A stretch of 64,000 nucleotides of DNA from Streptomyces sp. SA15 (GCF_002291145.1 NZ_NTGE01000080.1:62001-126000), one strand, 5' to 3'; counted from the stretch's first letter, positions 1-9,262 are shown. Program-made: numbers and translations. Notes: generated by a model from the sequence alone, not told the origin.

Positions 1-1
1 A

Positions 2-709
2 AGGCGCCCTCTGCTCACTCAGTCGTGGCTCGACCTGACGTTCCTTCACTGGGCCGCGGGTCCGGCCGACGTGGTCGGCGTGCTGCCGCCGGGAACGGTC
101 CCCGACACCCTGCACGGCGTCACCTACGTCGGCCTGGTCGCGTTCCGGATGCACCGCGTCGGCTGGCTCCGCCTCCCCGGAGTTCCCTACCTCGGGAGCT
201 TCCCCGAGACCAACGTCCGCCTCTACTCGGTGGACGAGCACGGTCGACGCGGCGTCGTCTTCCGCTCACTCGATGCCTCCCGCCTGCTGCCGGTGGCCGT
301 GGGGCGGCTCGGCTTCAGGATGCCGTACCTGTGGTCCCGTATGGCCATCCGCACCGACGGCGACACGGTCACCTACACCAGCTCGCGGCGATGGCCGGGC
401 CCACGCGGCGCGCACAGCCGTATCACCGTGCGGGTGGGTGAACAGGTCGAGCAGCCGACCGAGTTGGAGCACTTCCTGACCGCCCGCTGGGGCATGCACA
501 GCGCCTTCTTCGGCCGGCCGATGTACCTGCCCAACGCCCACCCCCGCTGGCCGCTGCGCCGAGCCGACCTGATCGAGTGCGATGAGGATCTGGTGCTCGC
601 GGCAGGCCTCCCCGAACCGGTGGGGGAGCCGGTGAGCGTCCTGTACTCACCCGGAGTCCCGGCCCGCTTCGGCCGCCCGGCCCGCCCCGCCGGCATCCCG
701 ACCCCGTGA
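2..709 (+). CDS. DUF2071 (YqjF-like) protein, 5' partial
   Basis: The open frame runs in from the left edge, so the true start lies outside the window. The first residues (QSWLDLTFLHW at about codons 7-17) and the following LLP-like, DT-x-G segment match the start of the DUF2071/YqjF family, a beta-rich uncharacterised family common in actinobacteria. About 236 residues are visible, close to the usual 230-250. There is a GTG in frame at 71, but homology continues upstream of it, so it is not the start. No biochemical role is known for the family. The stop is followed by a gap containing the leader of the next gene. Confidence 0.75.
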   Translation, partial: RRPLLTQSWLDLTFLHWAAGPADVVGVLPPGTVPDTLHGVTYVGLVAFRMHRVGWLRLPGVPYLGSFPETNVRLYSVDEHGRRGVVFRSLDASRLLPVAVGRLGFRMPYLWSRMAIRTDGDTVTYTSSRRWPGPRGAHSRITVRVGEQVEQPTELEHFLTARWGMHSAFFGRPMYLPNAHPRWPLRRADLIECDEDLVLAAGLPEPVGEPVSVLYSPGVPARFGRPARPAGIPTP

Positions 710-802
710 CCCATCCGAATGGACCGGCTGAGCCCCGCGGCAGCTGACCGCCGTGGTCCGGATCACGGCACATGAGCGGTGCGCGATTGCTAACATGAAG
801 AT

Positions 803-826
803 ATGAGTTACGTCCTCTACCTCTGA
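803..826 (+). promoter_or_regulatory. Putative 7-residue leader peptide (MSYVLYL) of ABC-F gene
   Basis: ATG at 803 opens a seven-codon frame ending TGA at 824-826, about 170 bases ahead of the ABC-F start. The stop sits directly against CCGGGCC (827-833), which can pair with GGCCCGG (912-918). A competing stem is GGCTCC (837-842) with GGAGCC (870-875), extended by CCTC (846-849) with GAGG (861-864). Short leader peptides followed by mutually exclusive stems are the known layout of antibiotic-induced attenuation of ABC-F and erm genes. Assignment here is inference from layout. Confidence 0.55.
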
Positions 827-918
827 CCGGGCCGCAGGCTCCGCTCCTCACATCACCGTTGAGGCGCCGGGAGCCGCGATGTCGCCCACGGCCCGCCCCA
901 TCACCTTTCTGGGCCCGG
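827..918 (+). promoter_or_regulatory. Alternative hairpins (attenuator-like) upstream of ABC-F gene
   Basis: Two incompatible pairings are visible: a long-range stem 827-833 with 912-918 (7 perfect GC-rich pairs) and a local stem 837-849 with 861-875 containing a bulge. A short pyrimidine run (TTTCT, 906-910) lies just before the distal arm. A ribosome stalled on the leader peptide at 803-826 would cover the proximal arm. This would switch between the structures and set read-through into the ABC-F gene. Confidence 0.45.
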
Positions 919-997
919 CCGTTCGTCAGAGATCGAAGGCTCGCTGCCACCCCTCTGTGACCGGGGTGAAGTGTGCCTCCTTCCGGAGGAACAAAAC

Positions 998-2653
<1,656 letters not shown>

Positions 2654-2665
2654 GCATTCCGGCTG

Positions 2666-2697
2666 CCGGGAGGGCCCTTCGACCAGGGCCCTCCCGG
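2666..2697 (+). terminator. Rho-independent-type hairpin after ABC-F gene
   Basis: Perfect 13-base arms CCGGGAGGGCCCT (2666-2678) and its complement (2685-2697) are separated by a 6-base loop, 12 bases after the stop. No U-tract follows, as is usual in Streptomyces. Confidence 0.8.
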
Positions 2698-2836
2698 ATC
2701 AACATCACCGGCGCCGCGCGCGTCTCAGGGAATTCTCATCCGCTACCCATGGTGAAACCAGGGACAGGCCACAGTATGGTCAAGGATTCAACGGGAGGGT
2801 CAGGTTCCGCATGCCGGGGGTCAAGGAGGCACGGCG

Positions 2837-3652
2837 ATGGTCTTGAGTGGTACGGGAGTGCGCCGTGTGGCCCGTGGGGTGAAGGGGCGGTTGCGCAGAA
2901 TCGCCGAGCCGCCCGTGCCGCAGTCGGCCCACCGGCTCGTACGGGACCCGGTGTTCGTCATCTCCTCCGTGCGTTCCGGTTCCACGCTGCTGCGGGTCCT
3001 GCTGAACAGCCACCCGCACATCCGCGCCCCGCACGAGATGCACCTGCGCACCCTCTCCGTCGACCTCACCAAGCCGTACACCCAGAAAGCCATGACCCAA
3101 CTGGACCTCGACCAGCGGGAGTTGGAGTACCTGCTGTGGGATCGCATCCTCCACCGCGAACTGGTGCGCAGCGGCAAACAGATCATCGTGGACAAGACAC
3201 CCGGCAACGCGGGCGTCTGGGAACGGCTGCACGAGGGCTGGCCCGAGGCCCGCTACATCTTCCTGCTGCGGCACCCGGCGTCGATGGTGAACTCGCTGAT
3301 CAACAACCGTCCGGACCGCGAACTGGAGGCGACCGTGCGGGAGGTGCGCGGATACGTCGACGCCGTGCAGGCGGCCCGGAACGGCCTGCCCGGTCTCACC
3401 GTCCGGTACGAGGACCTCACGGCACGACCCGAAGCGGTCACGCAGGACATCTGCGGGTACCTCGAGGTGCCCTGGACACCGAAGATGCTCGACTACCGAA
3501 AAGGCGATCACGGACCGTTCGTGCCGTTCATCGGTGACTGGAGCCAGAACATCAAGTCCGGGAAGATACAGAAATCGCGACCGCTCCCGGAGCCGGAGGA
3601 CGTGCCGACGGCGCTGCACGACATCAGCCGTGCCTGGGGATATCCGTGTTGA
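2837..3652 (+). CDS. Sulfotransferase family protein
   Basis: A 271-residue protein. The segment VISSVRSGSTLLR at 41-53 is the 5'-phosphosulfate-binding loop of PAPS-dependent sulfotransferases (here with S-x-R-S-G-S/T). A later region with DKTP (about 117-120) and LLRHPASMVNS supplies the expected 3'-phosphate-binding Arg and Ser. The family transfers sulfate from PAPS to hydroxyl or amino groups of small molecules or glycans; the acceptor is unknown. The ATG start is preceded by AGGAGG-like sequence 8-9 bases upstream. The gene stands alone between terminators and the convergent Fe-S gene, so context gives no substrate. Confidence 0.8.
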   Translation: MVLSGTGVRRVARGVKGRLRRIAEPPVPQSAHRLVRDPVFVISSVRSGSTLLRVLLNSHPHIRAPHEMHLRTLSVDLTKPYTQKAMTQLDLDQRELEYLLWDRILHRELVRSGKQIIVDKTPGNAGVWERLHEGWPEARYIFLLRHPASMVNSLINNRPDRELEATVREVRGYVDAVQAARNGLPGLTVRYEDLTARPEAVTQDICGYLEVPWTPKMLDYRKGDHGPFVPFIGDWSQNIKSGKIQKSRPLPEPEDVPTALHDISRAWGYPC

Positions 3653-3799
3653 GCGACCTCAGGTGCTGATGCGTCGCCGCGGCATGGCGGCGTCCACACT
3701 GCTCCCGCCGCTACCGGTCGGCGCGGCTCAGCGATGGGCTACGGCGGCAGTAGGCTGCACGGTTCGGGGAAACGGGTGGGGCGGCCGTCACCGCCGGTA

Positions 3800-4210
3800 T
3801 CACTGGCCGCAGGAGCCCGCGTGGTCGCAGTACGGCTGCAGCTGACTGTTCCCGCAGCCGCACAGCACGGCCCTGCTCTCGGCGCGCGTCCCCTCCTGAG
3901 TCTCCAGCGCCAGTTCGCCGCGCACGATCAGCTGTCCGGCAGGGGTCCGGATGATGTGAGTGGGCCGGTCCGGAGCCTCTCTCCCGCCATCCGCCAGTTC
4001 GTACTGCAGCGCACCCGAGGGGCAGCGGCGTACCACTTCCGCCAGCCGATCGGCCGGGGCGGCATCGGGCTGAATCCACGGACGCCTGGTCGCGTCGAAG
4101 ACCTCGGGCAGGCCGTTGAGGCACTCGGTGGCGTGCAGACAGCGCCTCGCCTCGAAGGTCACGGTGATCCCCGGCGCCTTGTAGGCCTTCTTCTCGGGTT
4201 TGCCGCTCAT
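3800..4210 (-). CDS. Fe-S protein: YjdI-type mono-cluster domain plus CDGSH-like domain
   Basis: A 136-residue protein. The N-terminal part (about 15-70) has Cys24, Cys30 and the RRCPSGALQY motif (Cys63) of the YjdI/divergent 4Fe-4S family. The C-terminal part has C-x-C at 117 and 119, then Ser122, Pro126, Cys128-Asp and His130, resembling a CDGSH iron-sulfur motif. In the canonical motif the His ligand follows CDG-S/T/A; here the order is C-D-H-A-G, so the ligand spacing is altered. The start is ATG 4210 with AGGAG just upstream; the longer open frame to 4498 only shadows the upstream gene. The GNAT gene lies 38 bases upstream on the same strand, mirroring the yjdI-yjdJ pairing of E. coli. 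Confidence 0.75.
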   Translation of the reverse strand: MSGKPEKKAYKAPGITVTFEARRCLHATECLNGLPEVFDATRRPWIQPDAAPADRLAEVVRRCPSGALQYELADGGREAPDRPTHIIRTPAGQLIVRGELALETQEGTRAESRAVLCGCGNSQLQPYCDHAGSCGQ

Positions 4211-4248
4211 GACGATCTCCTCGCTGCGTCTTCGGCCGACCGGCCGAG

Positions 4249-4557
4249 TCAGTCGCTGACCTTGCTCCGGGCCTGGTACAGCAGGTCGGCGTACTCGGGG
4301 TGGCGGCTGATCCAGCCTGTGTAGAAGGGGCAGACGGCCAGCACGCTCAGCCCTGCGGCGCGTGCCTCGTCGAGGGAGGTCCGAGCGAGCGCCGAACCAA
4401 CCCCCCGGCCCTCGAACTCCGGATCCACCTCCGTGTGCACGAAAGCGATCAGTTCCGATGTGCGGATGTACTGCGAGAAGCCCGCGACCTTGGACCACCC
4501 CTCCACCGTGGCCTCATAGCGGCGTGCCTCAGGTACGTCGATCACCTTGAGCGTCAC
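4249..4557 (-). CDS. GNAT N-acetyltransferase, YjdJ-like (YidJ/GCN5 small type)
   Basis: A 102-residue single-domain protein. EFEGRGVGSALA is the acetyl-CoA-binding motif A of the small GNAT class (COG2388/YjdJ), and the C-terminus VCPFYTGWISRHPEY is typical of that class. GTG 4557 is chosen because TCAAGGAGGACAA places AGGAGG 6 bases upstream; the longer frame to 4626 lacks a ribosome site. It is cotranscribed with the downstream YjdI/CDGSH gene. Two MarR-type operator copies (4643-4654 and 4673-4684) lie 86 and 116 bases upstream, implying control by the neighbouring marR. Substrate unknown. Confidence 0.8.
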   Translation of the reverse strand: MTLKVIDVPEARRYEATVEGWSKVAGFSQYIRTSELIAFVHTEVDPEFEGRGVGSALARTSLDEARAAGLSVLAVCPFYTGWISRHPEYADLLYQARSKVSD

Positions 4558-4642
4558 TTGTCCTCCTTGAGACCGGGTAGCTGGAGCAGTCGCCGTTGCC
4601 GGCGCTCGGCTGCGAGTTTGCGACAATGAGGTTGATTCCCCA

Positions 4643-4684
4643 TTGATGCGTCCACAAATATCACAAGCAAAGTTGATGTTTCAA
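4643..4684. promoter_or_regulatory. Two MarR operator copies upstream of GNAT/Fe-S operon
   Basis: TTGATGCGTCCA (4643-4654) and TTGATGTTTCAA (4673-4684) share the TTGAYG...TCAA half-sites with the three copies between marR and the pyruvate oxidase unit (5200-5286). They sit between the end of marR and the start of the GNAT operon, so the same repressor probably controls both. Confidence 0.6.
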
Positions 4685-4709
4685 CTTTTTGGTGGCGACG
4701 CTCACTTGC

Positions 4710-5177
4710 TCAGGTGCAGTCCTTTTCCAGCCCTTCGAGGATGCGGTTGGAGATCCGGGCGAGCTTGGCGATCTCTGTCGGGCTGAGCAGGTCGATGAAC
4801 AGGCGGCGGGCCGCTTCGACGTGACGGGGAGCCGCCGTCGCGAGGGCCTCACGGCCGGCAGGAGTGACGACGACGAACGCAACGCGTGCGTCAGATGGGC
4901 AGTCCTCTCGGACGATCAGACCCCGCTTGGCCATCCGGTTGATGTGGTGGGACATCCGGCTCTTCTCCCACTCCACGCCCTTGGCCAGCTCCAAGACGCG
5001 GAGCCGGCCCTCGGGGACTTCGGTGAGGTGGACGAGTACTCCGTAGTCGGCGGTGGACGGGCCGGACTCGGCCTGCAGCTCGCGGCCCAGTCGGCCGACG
5101 AGCTTTTCCTGCATCCGCACGAAGCTGCGCCAAGCGTGTTGCTCCGGCTCGGATAGCCAGCGCGTTGTCTCGGTCAT
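4710..5177 (-). CDS. MarR family winged-helix regulator
   Basis: A 155-residue protein. The winged-helix DNA-binding core spans about 45-115 (STADYGVLVHLTEVPEGRLRV..., SRMSHHINRMAKRGLIVRE as recognition helix, then the DARVAFVVVTPAG wing), flanked by dimerisation helices. MarR proteins bind palindromes as dimers and usually release on binding phenolics or on Cys oxidation; this one has few Cys, so a small-molecule ligand is more likely. The gene is divergent from the pyruvate oxidase unit. The 5200-5286 operators overlap both promoters, and two further copies precede the GNAT operon. Confidence 0.9.
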   Translation of the reverse strand: MTETTRWLSEPEQHAWRSFVRMQEKLVGRLGRELQAESGPSTADYGVLVHLTEVPEGRLRVLELAKGVEWEKSRMSHHINRMAKRGLIVREDCPSDARVAFVVVTPAGREALATAAPRHVEAARRLFIDLLSPTEIAKLARISNRILEGLEKDCT

Positions 5178-5199
5178 GCGTGTCAGTGTAAATGATTTG

Positions 5200-5286
5200 T
5201 TGACGCATCATCTGCGTGCCGCCGTGGTGCGCGCACAAGGTTGACGCGTCATCCTTTCGCGACTTAGTTTCTTGTTGATGCATCAA
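5200..5286. promoter_or_regulatory. Three MarR operators in the divergent marR/pyruvate-oxidase promoter
   Basis: TTGACGCATCAT (5200-5211), TTGACGCGTCAT (5241-5252) and perfect palindrome TTGATGCATCAA (5275-5286) share one consensus, TTGAYGCRTCAW. The centre-to-centre spacings are about 41 and 34 bases. The middle copy overlaps a possible -35 TTGACG (5241-5246) for the rightward unit. Confidence 0.7.
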
Positions 5287-5313
5287 CGATATCTTCGGGC
5301 AGGAGCAGTAGCC

Positions 5314-5463
5314 ATGAGCGAGCAGAAGGTCGTCGCAGTCGCGGAGCGACAGGAGCCCAGGGCGGCGGTGCCGATCGAGTGGGCTCGGGGCCCCTCCCGC
5401 TTCCACGACCCCATGCAACCAGGACTGTCGAGAAACCCGTTCGAGGAGGACCCCGGTGCGTAA
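5314..5463 (+). CDS. Small 49-residue protein coupled to pyruvate oxidase
   Basis: ATG 5314 follows an AGGAG-like site. The frame ends in TAA at 5461-5463, overlapping the GTG start of the oxidase (5456) by 8 bases, so translation is probably coupled. The product is polar and Pro-rich, has no membrane segment, and ends FEEDPGA. No family recognised. It could be a real micro-protein or a translated leader that loads ribosomes onto the oxidase gene. Confidence 0.45.
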   Translation: MSEQKVVAVAERQEPRAAVPIEWARGPSRFHDPMQPGLSRNPFEEDPGA

Positions 5464-7195
5464 TCCGACCGTGGCACAGCAGTTGATCGACGTCCTGCGG
5501 CAAGCAGGGGTGGAACGGATCTACGGTGTCGTCGGCGACAGCCTCAATCCCGTCGTGGATGCCATACGGCGTACCGACGGCATCGAGTGGATCCATGTGC
5601 GCAACGAGGAGGCGGCGGCGTTGGCTGCTGCGGCCGAGGCGCAGCTGACCGGGCGGCTCGCGGTGTGCGCGGGCAGTTGCGGCCCGGGCAACACCCACCT
5701 GATCCAGGGCCTGTACGACGCGAACCGCTCGGGCGCCCCGGTGCTCGCGATCGCTTCCCACATTCCGTCGAAGCAGATCGGCACCGGGTTCTTCCAGGAG
5801 ACGCATCCGGAGCGACTGTTCACCGAGTGCAGCCAGTACTGCGAAATGGTGAGCCAGCCTTCGCAGATGCCGCGCATGGTGCGGATCGCCGTACAGCGCG
5901 CGCTGGCCGACAACGGGGTGTCGGTGCTCGTCATGCCGGGCGACCTGTCGCACGCGCCCGCCGTGCACCCCACCGGATCGAGCAGTTTCGTCACCGCCCG
6001 CGGCCGGGTCGTACCTCCCCCCGAGCAGGTACGGGAACTCGCGGCGAAGCTCAACGCGGCAGAGAAGGTGATGTTCTTCTGCGGTGCCGGTGTACGGGAC
6101 GCGCACGCCGAGGTGATGGAGCTCGCGGGCCGGGTGCACGCGCCGGTCGGGCACACGCTGCGCGGCAAGGAGTGGATCCAGTACGACAACCCGTACGACG
6201 TCGGCATGAGCGGGCTGCTCGGCTACGGCGCCTGTTACGACGCGATGCACGAGGCCGACCTGGTGGTACTGCTCGGCACCGACTTCCCTTACGACGATTT
6301 CCTGCCGCAGGCTCGCACCGTACAGATCGACCATGACGCGGGGCGGATCGGGCGGCGTACCGCGCTGGAGCTGGGCGTGCACGGCGACGTGGGCAAGACG
6401 CTGCGCGCGGCACTGCCGCTGGTCGAGGCGAAGCGCGACCGCTCGTACCTGGACCGGACGCTGCGCCACCACACCAAGTCCCTGGAGAACGTGGTCTCCG
6501 CCTACACCCGCAACGTCGAGCACCACGTGCCGATCCACCCCGAATACCCGGCGTCGATCCTCGACGAGCTCGCCGAGGACGACGCGGTGTTCACCGTCGA
6601 CACCGGAATGTGCAACGTGTGGGCGGCCCGCTACATCACCCCCAACGGCCGCCGCCGTGTGATCGGTTCATTCCTGCACGGCACCATGGCCAACGCCCTC
6701 CCGCACGCCATCGGCGCTCAGTTCGCCTACCCCGACCGTCAGGTGATCTCCATGTCGGGTGACGGCGGACTCGGCATGCTCATGGGCGAGCTGCTCACCG
6801 TCAAACTGCACAAGCTGCCGGTCAAGACGATCGTCTTCAACAACTCCTCCCTCGGCATGGTCAAGCTGGAGATGATGGTCGACGGACTGCCCGACTACCA
6901 GACCGACCACGAGCCGGTGGACTACGCAGCCATCGCCGCGGGGGTCGGAATCCACTCCATCCGCATCGAGAAGCCCGGGCAGATCCGCGAAGGCCTGCGG
7001 GAGGCGCTCTCGTACGACGGGCCGTGCCTGGTGGATCTGGTCACCGATCCCAACGCACTGTCGATCCCGCCGCACATCTCCGGCGAACAAGTGAAGGGAT
7101 TCGCCTTCTCGGCAGGGAGGACGGTGCTGAACGGAGGTGTGGGGAAGATGCTCGATCTGGCCCGGGCCAATCTGCGCAACGTTCCGCGGCCGTAA
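5456..7195 (+). CDS. poxB: Thiamine-diphosphate-dependent pyruvate oxidase/dehydrogenase (quinone), PoxB-like
   Basis: A 579-residue protein with the three-domain TPP enzyme fold. The N-terminal PYR domain carries the catalytic Glu in HVRNEEAAALAAAAEAQ (about 50). A central FAD/Rossmann-type domain is followed by a C-terminal PP domain with GDGGLGMLMGEL...NNSSLGMVK, the TPP/Mg-binding GDG-NN motif. PoxB enzymes oxidise pyruvate to acetate and CO2 and pass electrons via FAD to quinone. Acetolactate synthase and oxalyl-CoA decarboxylase share the fold, but overall order and length fit PoxB best. The GTG start overlaps the small upstream ORF, and GAGGAGG lies 10 bases ahead. Divergent from marR and behind three operators. 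Confidence 0.85.
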   Translation: MRNPTVAQQLIDVLRQAGVERIYGVVGDSLNPVVDAIRRTDGIEWIHVRNEEAAALAAAAEAQLTGRLAVCAGSCGPGNTHLIQGLYDANRSGAPVLAIASHIPSKQIGTGFFQETHPERLFTECSQYCEMVSQPSQMPRMVRIAVQRALADNGVSVLVMPGDLSHAPAVHPTGSSSFVTARGRVVPPPEQVRELAAKLNAAEKVMFFCGAGVRDAHAEVMELAGRVHAPVGHTLRGKEWIQYDNPYDVGMSGLLGYGACYDAMHEADLVVLLGTDFPYDDFLPQARTVQIDHDAGRIGRRTALELGVHGDVGKTLRAALPLVEAKRDRSYLDRTLRHHTKSLENVVSAYTRNVEHHVPIHPEYPASILDELAEDDAVFTVDTGMCNVWAARYITPNGRRRVIGSFLHGTMANALPHAIGAQFAYPDRQVISMSGDGGLGMLMGELLTVKLHKLPVKTIVFNNSSLGMVKLEMMVDGLPDYQTDHEPVDYAAIAAGVGIHSIRIEKPGQIREGLREALSYDGPCLVDLVTDPNALSIPPHISGEQVKGFAFSAGRTVLNGGVGKMLDLARANLRNVPRP

Positions 7196-7314
7196 ACCCG
7201 ACTCTCCGATGTCCGTCCCGCGATCGCCGCCGCCGTGCCGGGCCGTGGTCCGGTCGGTGTGCGTGTCCTCGATGCGGCCGTGCAGGCATATGAGGTCGTG
7301 GTCAAGGTGGGCGG

Positions 7315-7571
7315 GGCGCGCTCGCCTCCGCGCTGAGCAGCTCGCTGTCCAACGTGGGGGTCGCCGTCGGCCCCGGGCGGCAGGCGTCGCCCTGGCCTCC
7401 TCACTGCGGCAGGCCGGGCCTCCACTGGTCGGCACGGTCGCGGCCGCGCACGTCTTCGTGCCGCTGACCGCACTCGCGCGGACGCGCGCCACCGGTTCCG
7501 AGGCACCGCTGCCCAAGCCAGGAACAGCCGCAGGCCAATCGGTCGACTCCAGCGCCTGGGAAACCGGCTGA
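7315..7571 (+). pseudogene. Remnant of MFS transporter C-terminus
   Basis: Frame 1 from 7315 reads GALASALSSSLSNVGVAVGP, then homology continues in another frame from about 7382 (AGVALASSL...PLTALAR). This is the C-terminal helix 10-12 signature of DHA1-type MFS permeases (LSSSLSNVG-x-A-x-GP...). There is no start, the N-terminal 80 percent is absent, and a frameshift splits the fragment. Such permeases are often adjacent to regulators like the XRE gene that follows. Confidence 0.5.
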
Positions 7572-7628
7572 AGATATCGCAAGGCAGGCAGGGCACTCGA
7601 GAGCGATATCCCGGCAGAACATCGGTCG

Positions 7629-8510
7629 CTATCGGCCGCGGTCGCCGAGGGGGGAGGAGGCCGACAGGTGCTGGTCGGTGGCCCAGGAGGCGAGGATGCG
7701 CAGCCGCTCGTGGGTGGGGGAGCCGGGGGCGGCGGTCCAGACGGTCAGGTGCTGGTCGGGGTCGGTGTTGGCGGTGAGGGTGTCCCAGTCCAGGACGAGT
7801 TCTCCGACGACCGGGTGGTTGAGGGTCTTGGTGCCCACGGTGCGGGCGGCGACGCGGTGGTCGCCCCACCACTTGGCGAACTGCTTGTCGCGCGTGGACA
7901 GTTCACCGACCAGCTCGATCAGGCGGGGATCTTCGGGGTACTTGGCGGCCTCCATCCGCACCTGCGCCACGGCGATCTGCGCCGAGGTCGCCCAGTCCGC
8001 GTACAGGGTGCGCATCGCCGGATCCGTGAAGATGATCCGCGGGTAGTTGCGGTGCTTTTCCGGGATGTGGGAGAAGTCGGTGACCAGGGCGGCGGCCAGC
8101 GCGTTCCAGGCCAGGATGTCCCCGCGTCGGCCCTGCACGATGGCCGGGGTGGCGGTGAGGTCGTCCAGGACGCGCTGGAGCTGCGGCTGGACCTGCTGCC
8201 GGCCGCGGCGCCGCGTGCGAGACGTGGTCTTGCCCGCGAGCTGGAAGAGATAGCCCCGCTCGTCGTCGTCCAGGTGGAGGACGCGGGCGAGCGTGTCCAG
8301 CACGGGAGCGGATGCCTGCATACGGCCCTGTTCGAGCCTGGTGTAGTAGTCGGTGCTGATCGAGGCGAGCTGGGCGACCTCCTCACGGCGCAGCCCGGCG
8401 ACCCTGCGGAGCGTGCCCGTCTCCGGCAGTCCGACCGTGCGCGGGCTCAGCTCCGAGCGGCGTTTCTTGAGAAATTCTCCCAGTTCATTGAGGGGGACGT
8501 TGTTGGTCAT
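7629..8510 (-). CDS. XRE-family regulator with MltR/MmyB-like ligand-binding domain
   Basis: About 293 residues. An N-terminal helix-turn-helix (about 10-75) contains RRVAGLRREEVAQLASIS and DYYTRLEQGR, the hallmark of the actinobacterial XRE/MmyB regulators. The C-terminal PAS-like ligand-binding domain has AWNALAAALVTDF and the conserved VGELVLDWDTL and DPDQHLTVWTAAPG stretches. These usually repress an adjacent oxidoreductase or efflux gene; here both flanking candidates (the MFS remnant, and the alcohol dehydrogenase start at 8714) are degraded, so the regulator may be orphaned. ATG 8510 is preferred over 8522 because a weak GGGA precedes it. Confidence 0.85.
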   Translation of the reverse strand: MTNNVPLNELGEFLKKRRSELSPRTVGLPETGTLRRVAGLRREEVAQLASISTDYYTRLEQGRMQASAPVLDTLARVLHLDDDERGYLFQLAGKTTSRTRRRGRQQVQPQLQRVLDDLTATPAIVQGRRGDILAWNALAAALVTDFSHIPEKHRNYPRIIFTDPAMRTLYADWATSAQIAVAQVRMEAAKYPEDPRLIELVGELSTRDKQFAKWWGDHRVAARTVGTKTLNHPVVGELVLDWDTLTANTDPDQHLTVWTAAPGSPTHERLRILASWATDQHLSASSPLGDRGR

Positions 8511-8713
8511 GATTCCCAGCATGACACCGATCGCGCCCGGGGAAGGGGGGAGAATTTCCTCCCAGGATGTGGTTCTCCCGGGATGGATTTCTCCGCTTTT
8601 CGCGCCTGCCGTCGCGCGCGAGTCTCGAGGACGAGCAGCCCGGAACGAAGCACATCGGCACGTTCCTGTCGGGGCTGTCTGCCCGAGACCTTCGCACCGA
8701 AAGAAGCTCCCTC

Positions 8714-8917
8714 ATGCGCGGAGCAGTCGTCCACGCCCCCGGCGACGTCTGTTTCGAGGAGTTCCACGACCCGAAGATCAGCGGCCGACCGACGCCGTCA
8801 TCCGCACCGTCGTCACCTGCGTGTGCGGCTCGGACCTGTGGCCCTATCGCGGAGCGCCTCGGCTGCCCTGTCGCGGAGCGCCTCGGCCCCCACCACGACC
8901 TCCGGCAGGACTACTGA
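8714..8917 (+). pseudogene. Truncated, frameshifted start of a Zn-dependent alcohol dehydrogenase
   Basis: ATG 8714 begins MRGAVVHAPGDVCFEEFHDP, the usual N-terminus of the zinc-binding dehydrogenase class. After about 25 codons the match moves to another frame (PTDAVIRTVVTCVCGSDLWP), including the Cys of the catalytic zinc site. Homology then ends at a 16-base direct repeat (TCGCGGAGCGCCTCGG at 8847-8862 and 8871-8886). The rest of the roughly 350-residue enzyme is missing. Confidence 0.6.
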
Positions 8918-8918
8918 C

Positions 8919-9155
8919 ATGAACATCCGCCTCACCGTCGACGGCCACCACGTCGCCGCCATCCTGAACGACAGCGCCACCGCTCGCGATTTCGCCGCTC
9001 TCCTCCCGCTCAGGCTGGACCTGAGCGACTTCTACCAGACGGAGAGGATGGCCGATCTGCCCCGTCGGCTGTCCACCTCCGGCGCGCCGAAGGGAACCGA
9101 ACCGAAGGCCGGTGACCTGGCGTACTACGCACGGCCACGGCGTGGTACGAGGTGA
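8919..9155 (+). pseudogene. Truncated cyclophilin-like-fold protein
   Basis: This 78-residue frame starts MNIRLTVDGHHVAAILNDSA and contains RDFAALLPLRLDLSDFYQTE and LPRRLSTSGAP...GDLAYYA. That is the N-terminal half of the small cyclophilin-like family usually found beside oxidoreductases. In intact members about 35 more residues follow YYA; here the frame ends RPRRGTR within ten codons. It abuts the dehydrogenase remnant upstream and an antisense dehydrogenase fragment downstream. Confidence 0.5.
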
Positions 9156-9262
9156 GTCCGGCGTCGGACAGCGGGGCCGCCTGGGTGGGGTCGAGGTCGC
9201 CCACGGGCAGGAGCAGACGCCCGATCGGTACGAGCAGGAAGTCGGCCAGGCCGTCGTCGCGC
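9135..9262 (-). pseudogene. Internal fragment of NAD(P)-dependent alcohol dehydrogenase
   Basis: The minus-strand frame reads GLADFLLVPIGRLLLPVGDL, DPTQAAPLSDAGLTSYHAV, the stretch just before the Rossmann domain of medium-chain alcohol dehydrogenases. No start, zinc site or cofactor domain remains. Opposite orientation to the dehydrogenase remnant at 8714, so it is either a separate gene or the result of an inversion. Confidence 0.55.

Noticed and set aside
3800-4498. Extended N-terminus for the Fe-S protein
   Set aside because: The extension is another frame of the GNAT gene; ATG 4210 has a clear ribosome site.
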